Of a stretch of 21,909 bases of DNA, positions 8,099 through 15,605 are shown piece after piece. The notes beneath the pieces were generated by a model. The model did no database searches. It saw only the letters and a program-made list of their open reading frames with translations, and was not told the DNA's origin. Both the position numbers and the translations under genes were made by a program. Origin of the DNA: Syntrophaceae bacterium UBA1411 (lineage in GTDB: Bacteria > Desulfobacterota > Syntrophia > Syntrophales > Smithellaceae). The first letter of the stretch is position 1. The number at the start of each line of letters is the position of its first letter. Where the stretch lies: assembly GCA_002304995.1 (NCBI GenBank), contig DBPV01000075.1, positions 2,524 to 24,432 on the forward strand. Reading direction: 5' to 3'.

Positions 8099-8164
8099 CT
8101 TGCCTGCCGCGAAGGATTGCGGCCGTTTCCGGCAAATTCTTCATTGCGGCAAGCCGTTTTTTTT
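8099..8164 (+). terminator. Possible weak terminator or attenuating hairpin after the prenyltransferase
   Basis: An interrupted stem (CTTG and GCCGC at 8099-8110 against GCGGCAAG at 8146-8153) is followed by CCG and an eight-T run at 8157-8164. The left arm has a three-base interruption and the loop is long, so the stem is poor, but the T run is conspicuous. It would partly separate the prenyltransferase from the cyclopropane synthase. Confidence 0.3.
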
Positions 8165-8202
8165 GTTAGGTATTCGAACGCTTCAAAAAAAGGAGACACA
8201 CT

Positions 8203-9444
8203 ATGAAAAGCGATCCTGGGCCGTCCCGGCGGACCGTCCGCCAGTCGCCGCCAACCTTCTTTGAGCGAACCTGCAAAAACCTGGTTGAAAACCTGTTTAG
8301 TAAAATCGAAAACGGCGGTCTCACGCTGCAAATGCCGGACGGAACCGAAAGGCGTTTCGGCGATCCGGACTCGCCGCTGCAGGCCCGTATGGTCGTTTCC
8401 GACTATGGCTTTTTCAAGGACGCCGTTCTGGGCGGCGACATCGGCCTGGGCGAGGCCTACATGAAAGGCTTGTGGGACACGGACGATATTCCGCGTTTGT
8501 TTTCCGTTCTGATCCGCAACCGCGGGAAACTGGCCAACGGGCATTTGACCACGGCCTGGCTGGCCCGCCAGAAGGACCGGGTCCTCCACGCGCTGCGCGC
8601 CAACACGCTTCCCGGTTCGCGCAAAAACATCGGCGAGCATTACGACCTGAGCAACGATTTTTTTTCGACGTTTCTGGACCCGACGATGCTGTATTCCTGC
8701 GGTCTGTATGAAAACGACGGCGACTCCTGCGAAGACGCGCAGCGCCGCAAACTGCAGAGCATCATCCGCAAAGCGCAGCTCCAGCCGGCGGACCACGTTC
8801 TGGAAATCGGCTGCGGCTGGGGCGGCTTCGCCCTGGAAGCGTCGCAGACGACGGGCTGCCGCATTACCGGCATCACTGTCTCCGAAGAACAATATGCGCT
8901 GGCCAATGAGCGGATTCGCCGGGCCGGCCTGCAGGACCGGATCAGCATCCTGCTTACAGACTACCGCCATGTCACGGGACGGTTTGACAAGATCGTCTCC
9001 ATTGAAATGCTCGAAGCCGTCGGGCACCGCTACCTGGGCACGTTTTTCAAAACGTGCGACAGCCTGCTTAAACCGGCGGGCAAGCTGGTCATCCAGGTCA
9101 TCACCATACCGGATCAGAGTTATGAGAATTACCGCCGCAAGTCCGACTGGATCAAAAAGTACATTTTCCCCGGCGGGCACCTGCCCTCGGTGACGGCCCT
9201 GTCTTCCGCCGTGACGAAAAACACCAGCCTCCTCATGGAGCAGCTCGAGGACATCGGCGTCCATTACGCCCGAACGCTCCGGGACTGGCGCGAAGCGTTT
9301 TCGCGCAATGTCGACAAGATCAGCGCACTGGGCTTCGACGAGGTGTTCCGGCGGAAGTGGATTTACTATCTGGCTACCTGCGAAGCGGGTTTCCGCGAGC
9401 GGGCCATCGGCGACATCCAGGTGGTCTTCCGCAAACCGGCGTAG
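8203..9444 (+). CDS. cfa: Cyclopropane-fatty-acyl-phospholipid synthase
   Basis: The 413-residue enzyme uses S-adenosylmethionine to methylenate cis double bonds of phospholipid acyl chains at the membrane surface. The N-terminal 140 residues match the lipid-binding part of the family (GEAYMKGLWDTDDI). The family signature EHYDLSNDFF begins at residue 145, with the DPTMLYSCG strand close behind. The SAM-binding motif is VLEIGCGWGGFA at about 199-210. SIEMLEAVGHRY, which carries the conserved acidic residue of the active-site bicarbonate pocket, follows, and YRRKSDWIKKYIFPGG lies near 310-325. Length and order match E. coli Cfa. The start has a strong AAAAGGAG Shine-Dalgarno. The neighbours are also envelope/lipid genes, suggesting membrane remodelling. 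A related fatty-acid methyltransferase activity is possible but less likely. Confidence 0.92.
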   Translation: MKSDPGPSRRTVRQSPPTFFERTCKNLVENLFSKIENGGLTLQMPDGTERRFGDPDSPLQARMVVSDYGFFKDAVLGGDIGLGEAYMKGLWDTDDIPRLFSVLIRNRGKLANGHLTTAWLARQKDRVLHALRANTLPGSRKNIGEHYDLSNDFFSTFLDPTMLYSCGLYENDGDSCEDAQRRKLQSIIRKAQLQPADHVLEIGCGWGGFALEASQTTGCRITGITVSEEQYALANERIRRAGLQDRISILLTDYRHVTGRFDKIVSIEMLEAVGHRYLGTFFKTCDSLLKPAGKLVIQVITIPDQSYENYRRKSDWIKKYIFPGGHLPSVTALSSAVTKNTSLLMEQLEDIGVHYARTLRDWREAFSRNVDKISALGFDEVFRRKWIYYLATCEAGFRERAIGDIQVVFRKPA

Positions 9445-9516
9445 ATAAGAAAACAGGTGCAAGGTGAATGAGAAAGATCGACCTTTAATCCTCTTCTCTT
9501 CGACGGGAGGAGCCGG

Positions 9517-9576
9517 ATGAAAACAAATACAAACGACGAAAAGACTATTTGGGAGAAATTGAATTCCTCTGCATGA
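9517..9576 (+). CDS. 19-codon leader ORF coupled to the MBL-fold hydrolase
   Basis: An ATG at 9517 follows a near-ideal Shine-Dalgarno (GGGAGGAG, 9505-9512) and opens a 19-residue frame, MKTNTNDEKTIWEKLNSSA. Its TGA at 9574-9576 overlaps the ATG of the next gene at 9573 as ATGA. The downstream gene has no ribosome binding site at normal distance (GGGAG lies 17 nt before its ATG), so translation of this ORF probably delivers ribosomes to it. The peptide is polar, with no signal sequence and no run of one amino acid such as attenuator peptides have. Whether the peptide itself matters is unknown. Confidence 0.5.
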   Translation: MKTNTNDEKTIWEKLNSSA

Positions 9577-10550
9577 TCACTGAAATTTCTGAAAACCTCT
9601 ACCGCATCACGCTGCCCATGCCCTTCCGCCTGCGCCACGTTCACGCTTACGCGCTGGCCTGCGGCCGGCGCCTCACCCTCTTTGACGCGGGCATGCTCAT
9701 GCCCGGCGCCTACGAAAAGCTGGCGGCGGACCTGGCAAGCAGGGGCTTTGCCGTCGCGGACATCGCCGACATTTACCTCACCCACACGCACGCGGACCAT
9801 TGCGGCCTGGTGGAAGCCATCCAGGAAAAATCCGGCGCGCGTCTGCATCTGACGGAAATCGCCCGGCAGGTTCACGCGCACTTTGAAGAGGGGGGCCGGC
9901 TCGTCGCCAAAGCCCGGGCGTTTTACGCCAGGCACGGCATGTCCGGGCGCGACGTGGCGGCCGTCGTCGAGGAAATCGAAGACATGAAAACCCGCCTGCC
10001 GCGTCTGGAGGTTGCCACCCTGCTGCGGGCAAACGAAGTCCGGCGCGCGGGCAACCGGACCTTTGAAGTCATTTTCACGCCGGGACACGCGGCGGGCCAC
10101 GTCTGCTTTTTCTTCCGGGACGAGGGGCTTTTGCTGGCGGGCGATCACATCCTGCCTTACATCCCGCCCAGCTTAAGCCCCAACATCGATGACGAAGTTT
10201 TTCAGCCTCTGTCCAGCTACCTGGAGTCGCTTACCGTCATCGAAAAACTGCCGGTTGACTCCATCCATCCGGGACACGGCAACTCTTTCAGCGGCGTCCG
10301 GGAGCGAATCGACGAAATCCGCGCCCACCATGCGCTGAAGAAAGAGGCGCTCGTCACGCTGGTCGGCCGCAAGGGGCAAACCACTTTCGACATCTGCGCC
10401 CGGCTCATCGGCGAAGCCGCCGCTGCCTGGGACGACTGGGAAAAATTCATGGCGCTCAATGAAACGTACGTCTATCTGCAGCAGCTCAAAAAAGACGGAC
10501 GGATTCGGGAAACGCTGACCAGCGGCGTGCTGTACTACTCCGCCGCCTAG
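9573..10550 (+). CDS. MBL-fold metallo-hydrolase with C-terminal winged-helix-like region
   Basis: The 325-residue protein has a complete metallo-beta-lactamase metal site: H71-x-H73-x-D75-H76 (THTHADHCG), H172 in TPGHAAGH, D191 in AGDH, and H235 in HPGHG. All ligands for a two-metal centre are present. After about residue 250 comes a helical region (HHALKKEAL...TFDICARLIG...YVYLQQLKKDGRI) like the winged-helix tail of LACTB2-type hydrolases. These act on thioesters, RNA or other esters, so the substrate is open. The ATG at 9573 is chosen because the fold begins there and it overlaps the leader ORF stop. An upstream in-frame TTG at 9549 is possible. It is the last gene of the envelope/lipid run. 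There is no signal peptide, so it should act in the cytoplasm. Confidence 0.88.
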   Translation: MITEISENLYRITLPMPFRLRHVHAYALACGRRLTLFDAGMLMPGAYEKLAADLASRGFAVADIADIYLTHTHADHCGLVEAIQEKSGARLHLTEIARQVHAHFEEGGRLVAKARAFYARHGMSGRDVAAVVEEIEDMKTRLPRLEVATLLRANEVRRAGNRTFEVIFTPGHAAGHVCFFFRDEGLLLAGDHILPYIPPSLSPNIDDEVFQPLSSYLESLTVIEKLPVDSIHPGHGNSFSGVRERIDEIRAHHALKKEALVTLVGRKGQTTFDICARLIGEAAAAWDDWEKFMALNETYVYLQQLKKDGRIRETLTSGVLYYSAA

Positions 10551-10626
10551 TCGCCGGGTTCAGGCTGGCCGGAAGGCGGCGCCAATTTGGCAGGCTTTGG
10601 GGGGGCTTTTGCCGGTGAAGATTTGC

Positions 10627-10655
10627 TTGACATATAAGATACTGTTTTCTATACT
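10627..10655 (+). promoter_or_regulatory. Sigma70-type promoter for the small exported protein gene
   Basis: TTGACA at 10627-10632, a 17-nt spacer, and TATACT at 10650-10655. The -35 is consensus and the -10 differs at one position. Transcription would begin near 10662, giving a leader of about 33 nt before the ATG at 10695. The local sequence is AT-rich compared with its surroundings. Confidence 0.8.
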
Positions 10656-10694
10656 TTATCCAATTCAAGGACTAAATCATCGGGAGGATTGATT

Positions 10695-11009
10695 ATGAAA
10701 AAAGCATTCATTGCCTTTCTTTTAATACTGGCCCTGGTCGCAAGCGCAACACCCGCGCCGGCTTATGAAGCATCGGACGCGGACGTTGCGTGCGATGTGC
10801 TCCTCGCCCGGCCGGTGGGCATTCTTGCCATCGTCGCCGGTTCGGCAGTCTTCGTCGTTTCGCTGCCCTTTTCTCTGCCTACGGGCAGCGTTCCGAAAGT
10901 AGCGCAGCGGATGATTCTGGACCCGGTCGAATTCACGTTTGTCCGCCCCGTCGGCAATTTCGACTACCAGCTGGGCACCTGGGAAACCGGATGGACCGCC
11001 AAGCAGTAA
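10695..11009 (+). CDS. Small exported/membrane protein of a conserved uncharacterised family
   Basis: The 104-residue protein starts with a signal sequence (MKKAFIAFLLILALVASA, cleavage near APAYEA) and then has one hydrophobic segment, ARPVGILAIVAGSAVFVVSLPF, at about residues 36-57. The C-terminal half has the conserved pattern LPTGSVPKVAQRMILDPVEFTFVRPVGNFD. I recall this pattern from small proteins in many proteobacteria that databases sometimes label 'multidrug transporter' without evidence. Most likely it is a small envelope protein with one remaining membrane span. The start is fixed by GGGAGG ahead of the ATG; a TTG two codons upstream is rejected. The gene forms its own unit, with a near-consensus promoter and a strong terminator, which suggests steady high expression. 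Function is unknown. Confidence 0.8.
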   Translation: MKKAFIAFLLILALVASATPAPAYEASDADVACDVLLARPVGILAIVAGSAVFVVSLPFSLPTGSVPKVAQRMILDPVEFTFVRPVGNFDYQLGTWETGWTAKQ

Positions 11010-11120
11010 ACCGGCGCTGGTTTCCGCCGTCCGCCGCAAAGCGCCGCTTCCGCGCTCCGCATCCGCAAGGACATGTCCGGCGGCAGTTTCCAGAATGAAT
11101 ACACACAACAGATTTTTTCC

Positions 11121-11156
11121 ACCGGCTCTTCTTAACGGACGAGCCGGTCTTTTTTT
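11121..11156 (+). terminator. Intrinsic terminator after the small exported protein gene
   Basis: ACCGGCTC at 11121-11128 pairs exactly with GAGCCGGT at 11141-11148 around a 12-nt loop, and a seven-T run follows at 11150-11156. It has the stem and tail of a textbook rho-independent terminator, reading rightward, about 110 bp past the stop at 11009. Confidence 0.85.
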
Positions 11157-11258
11157 CCAGGGCCGTTTCGTTTGTTGATGAAGTCCAGTTCCTGTCAGAA
11201 TGGCCATCTTCTGCCGCCCCCAAACGGTTGCCTCTTGCCGCGGAGGAAAGTCTGAGAG

Positions 11259-11894
11259 ATGCGTGCAACCCGCCCCCGCGACACCGGCACCCACTGCCCG
11301 CGCTGCCTGCTGCGCCGGGAAATCTGCATCTGCGATGCGCTTCCCGAGGTGCGGACAAAAACCGAGTTTTTGATTTTGCGCCACATCTGGGAAGCCGGCC
11401 GGCCCGGCAACACCGGCCGCCTGGCGGCGCTGGCCTTGCCGAATTCCCGCATCCTGGCCTGCGGCGGCGGCAATCGCCTTGAATCCTCCGCCTTTGACGA
11501 CGAAGGACTCCGGACGCCGGGAACCTGGCTTTTATGGCCCGACGGCCCCGCCGGTTCAAGGGAGATTTGGGAACAAACGCCGCCGCGTCGCGTCGCGGTT
11601 CTCGATGCCACGTGGCATCAGGCCCGGCGGCTTTACCGCCGGACGCCCCTCTTGCAGAGCCTGCCGCGTCTGGCCCTTCCCGCACTCCGGCACAACCGCC
11701 GGCGGCTGCGCGATCAGCGCCGTCCGGACGGCCTGTCCACGCTCGAAGCCATTGCCGCGGCCGCCGCCCTGCTGGAGGGCGACGAAATTGCGCGGCCGCT
11801 CGAAGAACTTTACGATGCGGTGGTCCGGCGCCGTACCGCGCTGCGCTGGGGGAAAAATTCCCCGGCAATGGGCTTCAGATCCGACAGACTCTGA
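11259..11894 (+). CDS. DTW-domain tRNA-uridine aminocarboxypropyltransferase
   Basis: The 211-residue protein belongs to the DTW (TDD) family. E. coli TapT/YfiP, a member, transfers the 3-amino-3-carboxypropyl group of SAM to uridine in tRNA to make acp3U. Visible motifs are an N-terminal cysteine set C13-x2-C16-x6-C23-x-C25 (CPRCLLRREICICD), NTGRLAALALPNS near residues 51-63, and the family signature D116-A-T-W119 followed by HQARRLYRR. The C-terminal STLEAIAAAAALLEG motif follows. The cysteines probably bind zinc. The ATG at 11259 is preceded by GGAGG at a somewhat long 12-nt spacing. It stands alone between a terminator and a convergent gene. Which tRNA position it modifies cannot be read. 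Confidence 0.85.
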   Translation: MRATRPRDTGTHCPRCLLRREICICDALPEVRTKTEFLILRHIWEAGRPGNTGRLAALALPNSRILACGGGNRLESSAFDDEGLRTPGTWLLWPDGPAGSREIWEQTPPRRVAVLDATWHQARRLYRRTPLLQSLPRLALPALRHNRRRLRDQRRPDGLSTLEAIAAAAALLEGDEIARPLEELYDAVVRRRTALRWGKNSPAMGFRSDRL

Positions 11895-11941
11895 AAGTGC
11901 AGACAGTGAACCAGCTTCCATCGATACGGTTCTCCGCCGGT

Positions 11942-11957
11942 AGGGACAATCGTCCCT
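11942..11957. repeat. Short hairpin between convergent genes
   Basis: AGGGAC (11942-11947) and GTCCCT (11952-11957) are exact complements around a four-base loop. It lies 48 bp past the DTW gene stop and touches the stop of the opposing gene. It could end transcripts from either side, but neither strand shows a T run. Confidence 0.35.
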
Positions 11958-12394
11958 CATTCGGTGGGGTGGCGCATAAACAGCGCCTCCAGCCCGGGAA
12001 CCCGGGTTTTCCTTTCGACAGTGTACACCTTGCCGGTCAGACGCGCGTAATTGTCGGCGTCCGAACCGATGGTGTAAGTCGCCCGCAGTCTCTGCCCGCC
12101 GGCAACGAAATCCGCCTGCAGAACCGCAATGGCATCGGCCGTGATGGTCACGATGGCGGCACTGCCGGTTGATGTCCTTCCTCCAACAACACGGGTCATG
12201 GACAGCCGGTCGCCTTTGCGCTCAAGCGTCATGATGCCGCAATAGGTCTTTCCGCCATCCGGATATCGGCCGATCACGTCGTAGGAACCTTCGAGAAAAG
12301 CCGGCAGGGCTTCTTCCTTTTCCGCCGCCCGCCCGGCAAAAGCAAAAAAACCGGCGAAAAGTAAAACGGCCGCAGTAAACATTAAGCGTCTCAT
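11957..12394 (-). CDS. Small secreted protein of unknown function (145 aa)
   Basis: The N-terminus MRRLMFTAAVLLFAGFFAFAGRAAEKEE is a typical Sec signal with a likely AGRAA cleavage near residues 21-24. The mature part, about 120 residues, reads as alternating short strands and turns (FLEGSYDVIGRYPDGGKTYCGIMTLERKG..., ...LRATYTIGSDADNYARLTGKVYTVE). That pattern suggests a small lipocalin-like or beta-sandwich periplasmic protein, though I recognise no named family. The ATG at 12394 with GAGGGG eight bases upstream is preferred to the TTG one codon earlier. It is divergent from purSL across a 215-bp region holding a LacI-like palindrome, so its promoter shares that space. Low sequence complexity and missing motifs prevent a function call. 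Confidence 0.7.
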   Translation of the reverse strand: MRRLMFTAAVLLFAGFFAFAGRAAEKEEALPAFLEGSYDVIGRYPDGGKTYCGIMTLERKGDRLSMTRVVGGRTSTGSAAIVTITADAIAVLQADFVAGGQRLRATYTIGSDADNYARLTGKVYTVERKTRVPGLEALFMRHPTE

Positions 12395-12478
12395 CAATCA
12401 GCCCCTCTTTTCTGAAGCAAAATTGTTTTCCGACTGTACAAACGCATGCTTTTTTCTTTTAAAGGAATTTGCTTTCCT

Positions 12479-12494
12479 TCGCAAACGTTTATGG
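12479..12494. promoter_or_regulatory. LacI/PurR-like operator candidate upstream of purSL
   Basis: The 16 bases centred on GCAAACGTTT (12481-12490) contain the CG-centred palindrome AAACGTTT. They agree with the E. coli PurR box consensus, ACGCAAACGTTTGCGT, at 12 of 16 positions, mostly in the left half and centre. It lies about 30 bp upstream of a candidate -35 box of purSL. LacI-family regulators generally bind such CG-centred palindromes. No regulator gene is in the window, so this is a site proposal only. Confidence 0.35.
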
Positions 12495-12520
12495 GCTTTT
12501 TAGCGGAACATATTTGTCCG

Positions 12521-12549
12521 TTGCATAATCGGGGGCTTTTGGGTATAAG
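12521..12549 (+). promoter_or_regulatory. Candidate sigma70 promoter of purSL
   Basis: TTGCAT at 12521-12526, a 17-nt spacer, and TATAAG at 12544-12549. Each hexamer departs from consensus at one or two positions. It would give a leader of roughly 55 nt before the ATG at 12610. No other pair in the gap reads better. Confidence 0.45.
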
Positions 12550-12609
12550 CCCTACGGTACCCATAAGACAGAAAGATCAAAAATATCGGAAATATCTAGG
12601 ATAAATTTC

Positions 12610-15591
12610 ATGGCGGATCGAATAGAAGTTGGTTTTCAGGAAAGCATTCGCGACGCGCTGGGCGAAAAGACGAAAAAGCGCATTGCCGACAATCTGGGGC
12701 TGCCGGTTGTCGACGTCGCGACCATTGAAGTCTACACGGTCGCCGGCGGACTCTCGGCCGGCGAACTGCGCCGCGCGGCGGAAGGCCCCCTTTCCGACCC
12801 GGTGATTCAAAAAATCGCAATCAATCAGCCGCTCGCAAAAAATTTCGACTGGCTCATTGAGGTGGGGTTTCGTCCCGGCGTGACCGACAACGTCGGCAAA
12901 ACCGCGCGCGAAGCAATCACGCTGCTTTTGGGCGACAGCGCAGGCGATCGCAAAATCAGCGTCTACACGTCCCGCCAGTATCTGATTTCCGGCCCGATTT
13001 CCAGAACCGATGCGGAAAACATCGCCTCCGGCCTGCTGGCCAACGACCTCATCGAACGCCACCAGGTTGTCAGCCGGGCGGAATTTGATTTTGAAAGCGG
13101 CATGCCCGCGCACGTTCCCCAGGTGACAGACAAGGACGACCCGCAGGTGGCTGAAATCAATCTGACCCGGCTCGACGCGGCGGCGCTTTTGAAAATCAGC
13201 CAGGAAAAGCTCCTCGCACTGAACCTCGAAGAGATGCAGGCGATCGCCGCCTACTTTGCCGATCCCGCGGTCGTCAAAGCCCGCCGGAAATTCGGCCTGG
13301 ACGAAAACACGACCGACGTGGAGCTGGAATGCCTCGCGCAGACCTGGTCGGAGCACTGCAAACACAAAATCTTCAACAGCCGGATCGAATACTCTGACGG
13401 CCGGACGAAAAAAACCATCAACTCGCTTTTTAAAACCTACATCAAAGGCTCGACGGCGAAAATCCGCAAAGCCAAAGGCAGGAAGGATTTCTGCCTGTCC
13501 GTGTTCGTCGACAACGCGGGCGTCATAAAATTCAACGACGACCACAACCTGGTTTTCAAGGTGGAGACGCACAACTCGCCCTCCGCGCTCGATCCCTACG
13601 GCGGGGCGCTCACCGGCATCGTCGGCGTCAACCGCGATCCGTTCGGCACGGGGCTGGGCGCCAAGCTCATCTTCAACACGGATGTGTTTTGCTTTGCCTC
13701 GCCTTTTCACAAGAAGAAGCTTCCGCCCCGCATCCTGCACCCGCGCCGTATTTATGAAGGCGTGCGCGAAGGCGTCGAGCACGGCGGCAACAAAAGCGGC
13801 ATTCCGACGGTGAACGGCAGCATCGTCTTCGACGAACGCTACCTGGGCAAGCCGCTCGTTTACTGCGGCACGGCCGGCATCATGCCCGCAACGATCAACG
13901 GCAAGCCTTCCCACACCAAGGAAATTTACCCGGGCGACGTCATCATCATGACGGGCGGCCGGATCGGCAAGGACGGCATTCACGGCGCAACGTTTTCCTC
14001 GGAGGAGCTCCACGAAGGCTCGCCCGTCACCGCCGTGCAGATCGGCGACCCGATCACGCAAAAGAAGATGACGGACTTTCTGCTTAAAGCCCGCGATCGG
14101 GGGCTCTACCGGGCGATCACCGACAACGGCGCGGGCGGTCTGTCGTCCTCCATCGGCGAAATGGCCACCTATTCCGGCGGCTGCGACATCGATCTTTCGC
14201 TGGCGCCCCTGAAGTACGCCGGTTTGCAGCCCTGGGAAATTCTGGTGTCGGAAGCGCAGGAGCGCATGTCGCTGGCCGTTGATCCGAAGAAGGTCGGCAA
14301 ATTTCTGGAGCTGGCCCGCAAGATGGGCGTGGAAGCCACGGTGCTGGGCAAATTCACGAAGTCGGGAAGATTTCACGTCCGCTACGGCGAAAAGACCGTG
14401 GCCTGCCTGGACATGGATTTTCTGCACGACGGCGTTCCGCAGATGAAGCTTTCCGCCCGCTGGAAAGCGCCGAAGCATCCCGAACCCCGGTTTGCCCCGC
14501 CGGCCAATCTGGGCCGGGCGCTCATTGCGATGCTTTCCCGCCTCAACATCTGTTCGAAGGAATCTGTCGTCCGCCAGTACGATCATGAAGTCCAGGGCGG
14601 CTCGGTGGTGAAGCCCCTGGTGGGCGTTGAGAACGACGGGCCGTCGGACGCGGGCATCGTCCGGCCGGTGCTCGATTCCATGGAGGGCGTGGTCGTCGCG
14701 CACGGCATCTGCCCGCGCCTGAGCGATCTCGACGCCTATTCCATGACCGCCTGCGCCATCGACGAAGCGGTGCGCAACGCCGTGGCCGTGGGTGTCGATC
14801 TCGATCATCTGGCGGGACTCGACAACTTCTGCTGGTGCGATCCCGTGAAGTCCGCCAAGACGCCCGACGGAGATTACAAGCTCGCGCAGCTGGTCCGCTC
14901 GAACATGGCGATTTACGACTACACCACCGCTTACGGCGTGCCCTGCATTTCCGGCAAGGACAGCATGAAAAACGACTACTCCATCGGGAAAACGAAAATC
15001 TCCGTCCCGCCGACGCTTTTGTATTCGGTCATCGGCAAGATTTCCGACGTGCGCAAGGCCGTGACGATGGACGCCAAACGGCCGGAGGATCTCGTCTACC
15101 TCCTGGGCGAAACCCGCGATGAACTGGGCGGTTCGGAGTGGTTCGCCGCGCACGGCGCGATCGGCAACAAGGTCCCGCAGGTGGATGCGAAAAAGGCGAT
15201 GAAGCTTTACCGCGCGCTCTCCAAAGCCATCCAGGCGGGCCTCGTGGCCTCCTGCCACGACTGCTCCGACGGGGGCCTGGCCGTGGCGCTCGCGGAAACC
15301 GCCTTTGCCGGCGGCCTGGGCCTCACCGTCCATCTGAAGAAAGTTCTCTACCGCGGCAAAAAGCGCGACGACTACATTTTATTTTCCGAGTCGGCAAGCC
15401 GCTTTGTCGTCACCGTTCGTCCGCAGGACAAGGCAAAGTTCGAAAAAATTCTGGCCGGCCAGGCCGCCCGCGAAATCGGCTCAGTCACCGGCGACGGGCT
15501 TTTGCAGATAAACGGCCTGTCCGGAAAAACCGTGATTCGGGAAAAAATCGGCAGGCTCAAAGACGCGTGGCAAAAGCCGCTCAATTTCTAG
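12610..15591 (+). CDS. purL: Phosphoribosylformylglycinamidine synthase, PurS-PurS-PurL fusion
   Basis: The 993-residue protein is the synthetase part of FGAM synthetase, the fourth step of purine synthesis (FGAR + ATP + ammonia from glutamine to FGAM). The first 160 or so residues look like two tandem PurS-type domains (about 1-80 and 80-160). A linker is followed by the PurL core: WSEHCKHK at 246-253, VETHNSPSALDPYGGALTG near 318-336, and GGRIGKDGIHGATFSSEE near 451-468. TDNGAGGLSSSIGE lies near 503-516, and a second AIR-synthase-like lobe ends with SCHDCSDGGLAVALAE. There is no glutaminase domain; that is encoded by purQ 14 bp downstream. The protein is far longer than small-type PurL (about 740 aa) and shorter than the E. 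coli single-chain enzyme (about 1,300). The start has AGGA nine bases ahead. Confidence 0.92.
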   Translation: MADRIEVGFQESIRDALGEKTKKRIADNLGLPVVDVATIEVYTVAGGLSAGELRRAAEGPLSDPVIQKIAINQPLAKNFDWLIEVGFRPGVTDNVGKTAREAITLLLGDSAGDRKISVYTSRQYLISGPISRTDAENIASGLLANDLIERHQVVSRAEFDFESGMPAHVPQVTDKDDPQVAEINLTRLDAAALLKISQEKLLALNLEEMQAIAAYFADPAVVKARRKFGLDENTTDVELECLAQTWSEHCKHKIFNSRIEYSDGRTKKTINSLFKTYIKGSTAKIRKAKGRKDFCLSVFVDNAGVIKFNDDHNLVFKVETHNSPSALDPYGGALTGIVGVNRDPFGTGLGAKLIFNTDVFCFASPFHKKKLPPRILHPRRIYEGVREGVEHGGNKSGIPTVNGSIVFDERYLGKPLVYCGTAGIMPATINGKPSHTKEIYPGDVIIMTGGRIGKDGIHGATFSSEELHEGSPVTAVQIGDPITQKKMTDFLLKARDRGLYRAITDNGAGGLSSSIGEMATYSGGCDIDLSLAPLKYAGLQPWEILVSEAQERMSLAVDPKKVGKFLELARKMGVEATVLGKFTKSGRFHVRYGEKTVACLDMDFLHDGVPQMKLSARWKAPKHPEPRFAPPANLGRALIAMLSRLNICSKESVVRQYDHEVQGGSVVKPLVGVENDGPSDAGIVRPVLDSMEGVVVAHGICPRLSDLDAYSMTACAIDEAVRNAVAVGVDLDHLAGLDNFCWCDPVKSAKTPDGDYKLAQLVRSNMAIYDYTTAYGVPCISGKDSMKNDYSIGKTKISVPPTLLYSVIGKISDVRKAVTMDAKRPEDLVYLLGETRDELGGSEWFAAHGAIGNKVPQVDAKKAMKLYRALSKAIQAGLVASCHDCSDGGLAVALAETAFAGGLGLTVHLKKVLYRGKKRDDYILFSESASRFVVTVRPQDKAKFEKILAGQAAREIGSVTGDGLLQINGLSGKTVIREKIGRLKDAWQKPLNF

Positions 15592-15605
15592 ACAGGACAC
15601 AGACA

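Noticed and set aside
11241..11260. GAGGAAAGTC-like sequence resembling the conserved core of RNase P RNA
   Set aside because: It is an ordinary Shine-Dalgarno stretch ahead of the DTW gene; the rest of the RNase P core and the needed length are absent because the coding frame follows at once.
12577..15333. A 918-codon open frame on the minus strand opposite purSL
   Set aside because: It is the antisense shadow of a GC-rich gene; its translation is rich in His, Arg, Ala and Gly with no domain, while the plus strand encodes a complete FGAM synthetase.
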